Made by a program: the position numbers and the translations under genes. The notes under the pieces were generated by a model. That model was not told the origin of the DNA and did no database searches. It worked only from the letters and a program-made list of their open reading frames with translations. Shown here piece by piece: positions 54,066-61,688 of a stretch of 64,000 bases of DNA (positions are counted from its first letter, which is position 1; each line of letters begins with the position of its first letter). This DNA is from Nocardioides sp. Arc9.136 (GTDB lineage: Bacteria; Actinomycetota; Actinomycetes; Propionibacteriales; Nocardioidaceae), in NCBI RefSeq assembly GCF_030506255.1, contig NZ_CP113431.1, positions 2,170,001-2,234,000 of the forward strand, read 5' to 3'.

Positions 54066-54095
54066 CTGTACGTTTGTACATGTACAGATGTACAG
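54066..54095. promoter_or_regulatory. 30-bp symmetric operator upstream of the shortened TetR gene
   Basis: CTGTAC, GTACATGTAC and GTACAG are arranged with perfect twofold symmetry around the central GTACATGTAC, spaced by four bases each side. This is a strong TetR-type operator, 13 bp before the likely TetR start. Confidence 0.75.
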
Positions 54096-54108
54096 AAAGA
54101 AGGCCGTG

Positions 54109-54381
54109 ATGAGCAAGGACGCAGAGCGGCGCCGAGACCCGGCGCGTCGCAGGCGGGAGTCCGTGGTCGAGGCGGCTGAGCTGGTGCCCGAGTTCGGAAG
54201 CGCTGGGTTGTCGCACCGGAAGGTGGCAGCAGGCGCGGGGGTGCCGTTGGGCCCCACTACGCAGCCCTCGATCAGCGGTGCGACGTGGCAGGCGGCCCTG
54301 ACCGGCGAGGCACCGTCCGTCGTCACGCTCCAGCGCGGCCTGACGTCCCTCTTCGACCTCGACCGTGAGCACGGAAGATGA
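54109..54381 (+). pseudogene. Internally shortened TetR-family regulator
   Basis: A 90-residue product that begins as a TetR regulator (RRESVVEAAELVPEFGSAGL, then SHRKVAAGAGVPLGPTTQ) but jumps after the recognition helix to what looks like a C-terminal end (EAPSVVTLQRGLTSLFDLDR). About 100 residues normal for the ligand-binding domain are missing; the frame is intact. DNA binding may remain, regulation by a ligand should not. AAGAAGG lies 5 nt before the ATG; another in-frame ATG seven codons upstream lies inside the operator. Its stop overlaps the exporter start. Confidence 0.7.
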
Positions 54382-55958
54382 CGACGCGACCCGACCAGCC
54401 CCGTCGCCCCGCAGACGAGTCCCCGCAGAACCTCGCCCCGGAGGTGGGACGGATGTCACGTGCCCAGCGATGGACTGCCGCGGGCGTGCTGTCGTTGAGC
54501 CTGCTCGTCATCGTGATGGATCTGACCGTCCTCAACATCGCCATCCCCGACCTCGCTGAGGATCTCCGGCCGTCTTCCAACCAACTGCTGTGGATCGTCG
54601 ACAGCTATTCACTCGTGCTTGCCGGCGTGCTCGTGTCGGTGAGTGCCATCGGCGACCGGTGGGGCCGCAGGAAGATGCTGATGGCCGGCTACGGCGTGTT
54701 CGGTGCAGCCTCGGCGCTCGCCTCGTCCGCGGACTCCGCCGAGGCAGTCATTGCGATCCGCTCAGTGCTCGGACTCGGTGCGGCGATGATCATGCCCACC
54801 ACGCTGTCGATGCTGCGCACCGTCTTCCAGGACCCCAAGGAGAGGGCTACCGCCCTCGCGCTGTGGGCATCCGTGGCCGGCATCGGGGCGGCCATCGGCC
54901 CGCTCGTGGGCGGCGCGCTGCTCGAGGCGTTCTCGTGGCGCTCAGCATTCCTGGTCAACGTCCCGCTGATGGTCGTCGCGCTCCTCGCTGTTCTGCTGAT
55001 GCTCCCGGAGGCGCGGAGCGCCCGACCAGGGGCGTGGGACGTCGTCGCGGCACTGCAGTCGCTCGTCGGGATGGTGGCCCTCGTCTGGTCGCTCAAGCAC
55101 TTCGCGAAGGAGCAGAGCATTCTCGTCGGTGAGAGCTGGGCCGCCCTCGCAGTCGGCATGGCTCTGCTGACCCTGTTCGTCCGTCGCTGCCTCGCCAACG
55201 AGCACCCCTTTCTCGACCTGCGCCTGTTCAAGCGCCCGCAGTTCACCGCCGGGGTAGTCGCAGCCCTCGGAGCGGTGCTCGCGCTGGCCGCAGCCATGCT
55301 CCTCCTGGCGCAGTGGATGCAGCTCGTCGAGGGCTACAGCCCGATCGAGGCCGGCGTACGCCTGGTCCCATCGGCGCTCGCGGGCGCTGTCGCAGCCGGC
55401 ATCTCGCCGTGGCTGGCGTCGAAGCTCGGCGCGCGCAACGTCCTTGCAGGCTCACTTGCCCTCGCCGCGGCCGGGATGGTGCTCATCTGTGCCGCTCCAG
55501 GCGAGCTGCACTACCCGACGGTCCTGGTGGCACTGGTGATGGTCGGCGCCGGCACCGGAGCTCTCGCGCTGGGCTCGGCGATGATCATGTCCGGCACCCC
55601 CGAGGACCGCGCCGGCAACGCCGCGGCCATCGAGGAGGTCGCCTACGACTTCGGCAACGTCCTAGGTGTCGCCATCCTGGGCAGCGTTGCGGCTCTGCTC
55701 TACCGCGCCGGCCTCGAGGGGGACCACGTGCTCGGCGGTCTTCAGCAGGAGCTTGCCGGCGCCGTAGGCGAGTCGGTCGGCAACGCCGTCGCCATCGCCG
55801 GGGAGCTGGGTCAGCCCGCGATCGCCCAGGCCGCCGCCGTCGAGTTCACCCACGCGCTGGAGGTCACCAGCATGATCGGCGGCCTCACGCTGTTCGCCGT
55901 CGCCGCGCTGGTCCACCTCCTCACCCCGCGCGACGTGGACGTCACCCAGCAGCACTGA
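54378..55958 (+). CDS. DHA2-type MFS multidrug exporter
   Basis: A 526-residue membrane protein with 14 predicted helices. It has motif D1-like MDLTVLNIAIPDL near residue 48, motif A GDRWGRRKM near 92-100 and motif C around AAIGPLVGGALLEAFSW near 172. This is the QacA/SmvA/LfrA branch, exporters of cations, antibiotics and dyes using proton motive force. It is translationally coupled to the shortened TetR, so control by the upstream operator is likely. An FAD monooxygenase follows after 95 bp. Confidence 0.92.
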   Translation: MTTRPDQPRRPADESPQNLAPEVGRMSRAQRWTAAGVLSLSLLVIVMDLTVLNIAIPDLAEDLRPSSNQLLWIVDSYSLVLAGVLVSVSAIGDRWGRRKMLMAGYGVFGAASALASSADSAEAVIAIRSVLGLGAAMIMPTTLSMLRTVFQDPKERATALALWASVAGIGAAIGPLVGGALLEAFSWRSAFLVNVPLMVVALLAVLLMLPEARSARPGAWDVVAALQSLVGMVALVWSLKHFAKEQSILVGESWAALAVGMALLTLFVRRCLANEHPFLDLRLFKRPQFTAGVVAALGAVLALAAAMLLLAQWMQLVEGYSPIEAGVRLVPSALAGAVAAGISPWLASKLGARNVLAGSLALAAAGMVLICAAPGELHYPTVLVALVMVGAGTGALALGSAMIMSGTPEDRAGNAAAIEEVAYDFGNVLGVAILGSVAALLYRAGLEGDHVLGGLQQELAGAVGESVGNAVAIAGELGQPAIAQAAAVEFTHALEVTSMIGGLTLFAVAALVHLLTPRDVDVTQQH

Positions 55959-56053
55959 CCCCACTCCCGGGCTTCCACCCACCGCCCTCGGCCACCGCCC
56001 AGGCCGCCACAGACCCGACCCTCGGTCGATCCCCTACCCACACGGAGGAACAC

Positions 56054-57250
56054 ATGAGACCCGGATCCGTCCTCATCGTCGGCGCCGGTCTGGCTGGTAG
56101 CGCCGCCGCCTGGCACCTCGAGGGCACAGGCTGGCGGGTCACCGCCGTCGACCCCACCGCGAGCATCCCAGAGAGCTTCCTGCTCCAGCTCGACGAGGCC
56201 GCCCAGACCATGTTGTCGGCCATAGGCGCCGACCACCTTGTCGACCGGTTCAGCGCCCCCAGCCCTCGCGTGTCCATGCGCTGGGGCAAGGACGAGGTCC
56301 GGCGCACCTCGTTCTCCAGCGGCGACATGCGCCTCGCCGTACGCCACCAGTTGGTCGCAGGTGTCAGGGAGATGATCCCGGACACGGTGATCAGGAAGAT
56401 CGGCCGGCGGGTCTCGGCGCTGAGCCACACCGCCACGGGCGTGGCAGCCACCTTCGATGACGGCTCACGGGATTCCTACGACCTCGTCGTCGGCGCCGAC
56501 GGCATCGGCTCCACCGTTCGACGCCTCATGTTCGGGCCCGATCAGCCCTACCTCTACCGCAACGGCCTCGCCCATGTCTGGTTCAAGGTCCGGGCCCGCA
56601 CACCGGGCGACAACGCTGTGATCGCCAGCCGCGATGGCGTCGCCTGGCAGATCTACCCCTACCCCGACCCCCGCACCACCCTCGCCCTCGCGGCCATGGA
56701 GGTCCCGGACGACGCACACCACGATCCCGGGGACCTCTCTGCCCGGTGCTCGCAACTCATCCGCGAGCTCGGCCACGACCTCACCGCGGTCGCCGACGCC
56801 GTCGCCGCCGTTGGGACACCGTTCATCAGCCGCTTCACCCAGGTCCGGATGCCCACCTGGTCCACCGGACGCACCGTCCTGATCGGCGACGCCGCCCACT
56901 GCATCGACCCGCTGTCCGGCCTGGGAGCACACGCCTCGCTTCTCGACGCGTCCGTCCTTGCCCATGCACTGCAGACCCAGACCGACCACCACGAAGCCTT
57001 TGACGCCTACGAGGCCCGCGTGCGTCCGTTCGTCCAGGCCGGCCAGAACGCGACCTCACGCATTCTCGAATACGTCACCACACCCCACGGCGTCACGAGA
57101 GCCAGCACGCTACGCGGCGCACTGCGAGACGCAGCACGTCTCACGCCCCAACTCGTCCGACACCACGGACGAGCCTCCATCACTGGACGCCCGCCAGCGC
57201 CTCGACCAGGCATCCGGTCCACAACGACCCAACCGACGCCGTGCGCCTGA
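56054..57250 (+). CDS. FAD-dependent monooxygenase (PHBH/TetX-like)
   Basis: A 398-residue class A flavoprotein monooxygenase: dinucleotide motif GAGLAG (10-15), the DG motif VVGADGIGSTVR near 147-158, and GDAAHCIDPLSGLGAHAS near 277-294 that binds FAD. It hydroxylates an aromatic or polycyclic substrate with NAD(P)H. TetX-type enzymes inactivate tetracyclines and rifampicin oxygenases are relatives; next to a drug exporter, drug inactivation is plausible but not shown. CGGAGGA lies 5 nt before the ATG. Confidence 0.9.
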   Translation: MRPGSVLIVGAGLAGSAAAWHLEGTGWRVTAVDPTASIPESFLLQLDEAAQTMLSAIGADHLVDRFSAPSPRVSMRWGKDEVRRTSFSSGDMRLAVRHQLVAGVREMIPDTVIRKIGRRVSALSHTATGVAATFDDGSRDSYDLVVGADGIGSTVRRLMFGPDQPYLYRNGLAHVWFKVRARTPGDNAVIASRDGVAWQIYPYPDPRTTLALAAMEVPDDAHHDPGDLSARCSQLIRELGHDLTAVADAVAAVGTPFISRFTQVRMPTWSTGRTVLIGDAAHCIDPLSGLGAHASLLDASVLAHALQTQTDHHEAFDAYEARVRPFVQAGQNATSRILEYVTTPHGVTRASTLRGALRDAARLTPQLVRHHGRASITGRPPAPRPGIRSTTTQPTPCA

Positions 57251-57373
57251 TGCTACTGACGCGCTCTGGCTGGGCCCGGTGCGCTCGAGCCGGACAGGGC
57301 CGACAGTGGGCAGACATCCGGATCGCCGCTGTCCGGGCGGGGAGAGGCGATCGCTCCATGTCATGCTCGGGCG

Positions 57374-57607
57374 GTGAGCGTGGACCGTGCGGCGGAGGTG
57401 CGGCGAGCGGAGGCGGAGTACGAATTCTTCCGCCGACGCGACGTGTCCGTGTACGCCGCGTTGATCGCCGGGGTTGCCGTGAGTGTCGCGTGGCGGGACC
57501 GCTCGCCCTGGAACTTCCTGCTGGTCGTCGCAGTCGCGGCATTCTGGGAGTTCACCAAGTACCTGCTCCGACCGAACGCGCGCTGGTTGGCGGTCGACCC
57601 GCGCTAG
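57374..57607 (+). CDS. Small membrane protein (77 aa)
   Basis: A 77-residue protein with a basic N-terminal helix (EVRRAEAEYEFFRRRD) and two hydrophobic segments (YAALIAGVAVSVAW and NFLLVVAVAAFWEF). No family recognised. The GTG start is supported by CATGCT ending 6 nt upstream. It lies within the accessory region, after the monooxygenase. Codon use is normal for the genome, so it is likely real. Confidence 0.6.
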   Translation: MSVDRAAEVRRAEAEYEFFRRRDVSVYAALIAGVAVSVAWRDRSPWNFLLVVAVAAFWEFTKYLLRPNARWLAVDPR

Positions 57608-57787
57608 CGATCGAACAGCCGGTGCTCGCTCGCCTGAAAGCGCGTACGGCTCCCGACACACTCATGCCGATGAGTGGACGCTCACTCGCTGCGACGGGGG
57701 GGTGCGATCGTCGGCAGGAAGTGAGCCGCTCGGGCGGCCCGATGCGGTCGCGTCTGACGTGGCGGCCGTCCAGGGGACACTGGTCCA

Positions 57788-58225
57788 GTGCGAGCCATGA
57801 TGACCTGTTTGGCGGTTTGCCTAGGCCTGGGCGCTTGTGGCGACGGCCAGGTCCCCAGCGACTTCAACCCTGGGGAGATCGAGGTTGTTGCCTCTCCGAC
57901 TCTGCTCCGCCAGCCGCAGGTCAATGCGGCTGGGACTGTGCCGCTCACCGGTCGTGTGGTCGCGGACGAGGTGCGGCATTGCTTCGCGTTTGAGCCCGCG
58001 GACCAGCAGGGTGTCCTCTATGGGTTAGTGGTGCCTCGTGGCTCTCGATTCGGCGGCCGGAACGAGGTGGTGACGCTGCCGGACGGTGTGAAGATGCCGG
58101 TCGGCGAGACGCTGACCGTCGCGGGCGAAGTCTTGGATTTCGCCAACGGGGACGACACGCCCGAAGACTGGTTCAAGTGCGCGGACGGCGAGTACCGCTT
58201 CGTCGCGGTAGCGGGCGGCGCCTGA
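57788..58225 (+). CDS. Putative lipoprotein (145 aa)
   Basis: A 145-residue exported protein with lipobox LGAC (C17) after MRAMMTCLAVCLG. The mature part is a small beta-rich domain (PLTGRVVADEV, TLTVAGEVLDF) with three cysteines besides the lipobox. Function unknown. GACACT ends 6 nt before the GTG, in line with other leaderless starts in this window. Confidence 0.65.
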   Translation: MRAMMTCLAVCLGLGACGDGQVPSDFNPGEIEVVASPTLLRQPQVNAAGTVPLTGRVVADEVRHCFAFEPADQQGVLYGLVVPRGSRFGGRNEVVTLPDGVKMPVGETLTVAGEVLDFANGDDTPEDWFKCADGEYRFVAVAGGA

Positions 58226-58610
58226 CGATCCGCTTCTGACAGCCCTACCTCAGACACGCTCAGCAAGCGCACCCGCTCCCTTCGCCGGGCGTGGGACGTC
58301 GAAACGCAACCGCAGGCGCGTGGGCTCATCTCCGCCCGTCCGAACGGGATGTCAGGACCGCCCCTCGGAGCGCAGACGACGACTAGTCAGTTCGGAGGGG
58401 TCGGGGTGCAGGCGCCTGTCGACGATGCACCCCGAACGCCCGGCAACCACGCCCCGCGTGCCCGTCCTCGCGGCGACTTGGGCAGTTTTGAGCGCGCCAC
58501 CCGCGCGGCGACCAGCACGCTTCGGGCCAAGTGACCGGATCTGCCGCTGTCGGCGCGGGACGCCCGACCATGCCGCGTTCCGCACGGTCGTCCCGCTTCG
58601 CGGCCCGGTG
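58226..58610. other. Intergenic stretch without a confident gene
   Basis: Open frames exist on both strands, but none has a ribosome site, a leaderless -10, or a recognisable protein. It separates the lipoprotein gene from the convergent Clp_N-type regulator. Confidence 0.4.
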
Positions 58611-59171
58611 CTATCGGAGAGCTTCGACCAGATGCGGCACGTCTACCATCTGGGCGCCGTCTGCGATGGCGATCTCGAACGCACGCATGAGGGCCTGCTG
58701 TGCTGTGTTGTCGTAAGGTACTAGGTCCTGGGGGTCACCGCCGGGATCGGGCAGCCGCGCGCCAGCCGACTCGATGCCGGCAGCGACGGCGATGCGCGAC
58801 GTCGTCACATAGGGCTCTCGTCGTCCGCGCGCGGCCTCGTGCGCGGCCGTGAGGACGTTGCGCGCCTCGATGGTGAACCGGGTGAATCCCTGCTCCGGAC
58901 TCAGCGGTTCGAGCTCCACCTCGGCAGCCTTGGCGAGTCGCTGCTGCGCGGCCTGTTTCGAGACGCCCATACGAGTCCCGATCTCCGACCAGCTGACGCC
59001 CTGTGCGCGGGCCGTGGCGACGACATGTCCGATGAGCTCATCACCGGTCTGATCGAGGTGCTCGGCGATCACCATCGCGTCGGCAATCCGGTCACGGACA
59101 TCCGCGTGGGTGCTCTCCAGTGCGGCGACAAGACGTTCGAGAGTCACCCCGGTCATCTGCTGAATGCCCAT
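58611..59171 (-). CDS. HTH plus Clp_N-domain regulator-like protein
   Basis: A 186-residue protein. Residues 58-80 form a helix-turn-helix (VSWSEIGTRMGVSKQAAQQR), and 96-186 resemble the N-terminal repeat domain of Clp ATPases (FTIEARNVLTAAHEAARGR). There is no ATPase. Such HTH-Clp_N proteins are common but uncharacterised in Actinobacteria. TATGGT ends 6 nt before the ATG and is itself enclosed by one of two GTCAAC-GTTGAC sites, so strong autoregulation is likely. It may sense damaged proteins through the Clp_N domain; this is inference. Confidence 0.82.
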   Translation of the reverse strand: MGIQQMTGVTLERLVAALESTHADVRDRIADAMVIAEHLDQTGDELIGHVVATARAQGVSWSEIGTRMGVSKQAAQQRLAKAAEVELEPLSPEQGFTRFTIEARNVLTAAHEAARGRREPYVTTSRIAVAAGIESAGARLPDPGGDPQDLVPYDNTAQQALMRAFEIAIADGAQMVDVPHLVEALR

Positions 59172-59173
59172 TC

Positions 59174-59190
59174 GTCAACCATACGTTGAC
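59174..59190 (-). promoter_or_regulatory. Operator 1, GTCAAC-N5-GTTGAC, over the -10 of the Clp_N-type gene
   Basis: A perfect inverted repeat enclosing the TATGGT -10 candidate, two bases before the start codon. Binding here would stop transcription. Confidence 0.75.
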
Positions 59191-59201
59191 GGGTGATCTA
59201 G

Positions 59202-59218
59202 GTCAACCTCTAGTTGAC
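59202..59218 (-). promoter_or_regulatory. Operator 2, GTCAAC-N5-GTTGAC
   Basis: Second copy with identical arms and a different spacer, 28 bp centre to centre from the first, close to three helical turns. This spacing would allow two dimers to bind on one face. Confidence 0.75.
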
Positions 59219-59221
59219 GTA

Positions 59222-59557
59222 AGCCGCAGATGTCGGCAGCTACGCCGTGTTCCACGAGCTTGAGGTCTCGACCGTCTTGCACGGGCACGAGGTCATCGTC
59301 GACGCAGTCAACCCGGTTCCGGCCGCCCGAGAAGCGTGGCGAGACGCCGCCAAGTCGTGGGCGCGCGGACCTGCTCCTCATCGAGACGCTCTCCGAGGAG
59401 GTCGCGCATCGACGGAGGGTCGAAGGTCGGGAAATCGACATCCCGGGCCACGTCGTTCCCACCTGGCAGGACTTCAGACCGGAAGTAGGCGCCGTGGGAC
59501 GTCGATCGTGACGGCACGCGACTGGTTCTCGACGTGTTCGACCCGGACCTCGCTTAG
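59222..59557 (+). pseudogene. Decayed kinase/AAA-like ATPase, N-terminus missing, two frameshifts
   Basis: Three frames read in order give a P-loop kinase-like C-terminal part: VSTVLHGHEVIVDAVNPVPA, then LLLIETLSEEVAHRRRVEGR and DIPGHVVPTWQDF, then WDVDRDGTRLVLDVFDPDLA and a stop. The IVDAVNPV, HRRRVE and PGHxVPTW elements recall small AAA/zeta-toxin-like kinases of Actinobacteria. The P-loop portion is absent and the remaining sequence needs two frame changes, so the gene is dead. Confidence 0.7.
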
Positions 59558-59858
59558 CACCGCCTGACCACGCGCCTCGCGGAAGCCGAAGCAGCGTACT
59601 GATCTGCTGCGTGCGTTCGAGCGACCGCTCATGCCGATGTCCCCGTGGTGGGAGCTCGGCGCCTGCCACCCAGCGAAACCCGGACCAGCGTGCTCAACTG
59701 CCGGTGTCCGGGCGGAAACACGGTCCGGAGACCACACGTCCGCGTAGTGCTCGGCTACGAGATCGAGACCTCGGGGCGCTCGTGCTGTTCATCCGGGGCT
59801 GGCAGGGTGCTCGGCGACCCGAGCCAGGCCCAGTCCACCGTTGATCACGGGAGTCCGC
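59558..59858. other. Intergenic stretch after the decayed gene
   Basis: No credible gene in 301 bases. The region may carry the promoter of the M48 protease gene, whose start follows GGGAG by 6 nt; no clear -10/-35 pair was found. Confidence 0.4.
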
Positions 59859-60734
59859 ATGACCGCTACCGCAAGCCGAGCAACAGTCGAGCCGCAGCAG
59901 GTGCCACCGGTGAAGCAGCTGCGGCACCGCGCTGAAGTCCCGATGCTGCTCGTGGCGGGCACCGCCACATTCGTCGTGCTCGTCGTCTTCGCGGCGATCG
60001 GCCTGACCGGCGGCGACGAGCCCGGATGGCTGACCACCGCCGCGGTAGCGGTCGTGGCCGGTCCCACGTTCCTGGCGGCCGTGATGATCCGCTACCTCTA
60101 CTGGTCGAAGATCTCGAATGGCGTCGAGGTCACCGCGCGGCAACTGCCCGAGCTCCACGGGGTCTTCGCCGACCTCGGCGCACGGCTCGGCATGACGCCC
60201 GACGGTCACGGTATGGACAAACTGCCCCGGCTCTACGTCCTGAACGGCAACGGCGTGATGAATGCCTACGCCACCAAGTGCCGCGTGCGCCGCGGCTACG
60301 TCGTCATCTACAGCGACCTGCTGGACCTCGCCTACCTCAAGGGAGAGTTCGACACCATCAAGTTCGTGCTGGGTCACGAACTCGGCCACATCAAGTGCGG
60401 CCACGTGAGCGTGTGGCGCGCCTTGCTGCGACCGGTCGCCCGGCTGCTGCAGTTCGGTCAGAGCGTCTCTCGCGCGCAGGAGTACACCGCTGACCGCGTG
60501 GGCAGCTTCCTCGCGCCCGAGGGGGCGCTGGGGCTGGTCGGCCTGTACGCCGGGAAGCACATGAGCGAGCACGTCGACCTCGATGCCTACTTCGATTCCG
60601 TCGCCGACCACCGTGACGGGTTCTGGCTCAAGTTCGTGAACTTCCGCGCCGACCACGCGGTCGGGTTCCGCCGACTGACCGCGCTGAAGCGAGTGGAGAC
60701 GGAGGGGTGGGACGTGCACGGTCGGATGCTCTGA
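59859..60734 (+). CDS. M48-family metalloprotease
   Basis: A 291-residue membrane protease. Two helices at about 28-49 and 59-79 anchor it; the cytosolic catalytic domain has the zinc motif HELGH (173-177) and a third ligand in AQEYTADRVG near 206. This is the HtpX/Ste24-like group that removes damaged membrane proteins. It lacks the C-terminal helices of classical HtpX. Start ATG has a GGGAG site. It is followed, after about 115 bp, by the racemase-like gene. Confidence 0.88.
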   Translation: MTATASRATVEPQQVPPVKQLRHRAEVPMLLVAGTATFVVLVVFAAIGLTGGDEPGWLTTAAVAVVAGPTFLAAVMIRYLYWSKISNGVEVTARQLPELHGVFADLGARLGMTPDGHGMDKLPRLYVLNGNGVMNAYATKCRVRRGYVVIYSDLLDLAYLKGEFDTIKFVLGHELGHIKCGHVSVWRALLRPVARLLQFGQSVSRAQEYTADRVGSFLAPEGALGLVGLYAGKHMSEHVDLDAYFDSVADHRDGFWLKFVNFRADHAVGFRRLTALKRVETEGWDVHGRML

Positions 60735-60851
60735 GCCCACTGTTCTGAGCCCACTGTTCCGCCTGAGAGCTCCGGACGGCCGCCGGCGCGCTCATGCCGA
60801 GGTGAACGAGTCGAACAGGCACCGTGCCTGGCTCGCTGGGACACTGGCCAC

Positions 60852-61532
60852 ATGCCACGCATCGGATTCCTCCACACCGCGCAGGTCCATGTCGAGACCT
60901 TCGAGGCACTCGTGCGCGATGCCGATGCCAGTTCGTCCTGCGTGCACCGGGTCGCGCCTGATCTCCTCGACCAGGCGCGCGAGAACGGCCCCACCCTGGA
61001 CGTCGAGGACGCCACCCTGGCTGCTCTCCGCCGACTCGCCGATGACGATGTGGACGTCGTCGTCTGCACCTGCTCCACCCTCGGGCCTGTCGCCGAAGGC
61101 CTCGGAGGGCGTCTGCCTGTGCCGGTCTTCCGCGTGGACCGACCGATGGCACGGGCGGCTGTCCGGGCCGGGGCGCGTATCGGCGTCGTCGTCGCGTTGG
61201 AGTCCACGCTCGAGCCGACCCGTGCACTGCTCGCTGCCGAGGCGCGGCGCGCAGGCGCGTCTCCGACGATCCTCGACGTGGGGGTGCCGGACGCGTGGGC
61301 GGCTTTCGAGGCCGGCGACGACGAGGAGTACCTGCGGCAGGTCGCGGATGCGGCTCGCTCCATCGCCGACAGCGTGGACGTCGTCGTCCTGACCCAAGCG
61401 AGCATGATGGGCGCCACCACGACGCTCAGCGATCTCCGGACGCCTGTGCTGGCGAGCCCTGTCCTCGCCGTGCAGCACGCCTTGAGCCCCTCGAGTCGAG
61501 GACCGGCCGGACATCCGCCGTCGTCGCGGTGA
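60852..61532 (+). CDS. Asp/Glu racemase-like protein
   Basis: A 226-residue protein of the Asp/Glu/hydantoin racemase superfamily. The first catalytic cysteine is in VVCTCSTLGP near 71-80. The second position, usually cysteine, is VVLTQASMMGA near 178, with no cysteine, so two-base racemisation is doubtful; a decarboxylase- or isomerase-like role is possible. GACACT ends 6 nt before the ATG. It stands alone between the protease and a convergent sensor kinase. Confidence 0.78.
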   Translation: MPRIGFLHTAQVHVETFEALVRDADASSSCVHRVAPDLLDQARENGPTLDVEDATLAALRRLADDDVDVVVCTCSTLGPVAEGLGGRLPVPVFRVDRPMARAAVRAGARIGVVVALESTLEPTRALLAAEARRAGASPTILDVGVPDAWAAFEAGDDEEYLRQVADAARSIADSVDVVVLTQASMMGATTTLSDLRTPVLASPVLAVQHALSPSSRGPAGHPPSSR

Positions 61533-61688
61533 ACGTGTCGCCGCCGCCTGTCCGGCTGGTCGCACCCGGTTCGCCGCGTCATGGGAGCCCGCGCCGCTGA
61601 TCGTGCCGGGGCGTCGCACCTGGATCGTGTGCGTGGCGGTGGCCGACGCCGCCTCGGTGTTGTCGCTGCGGTTCGGGGCCGTGCCGGT

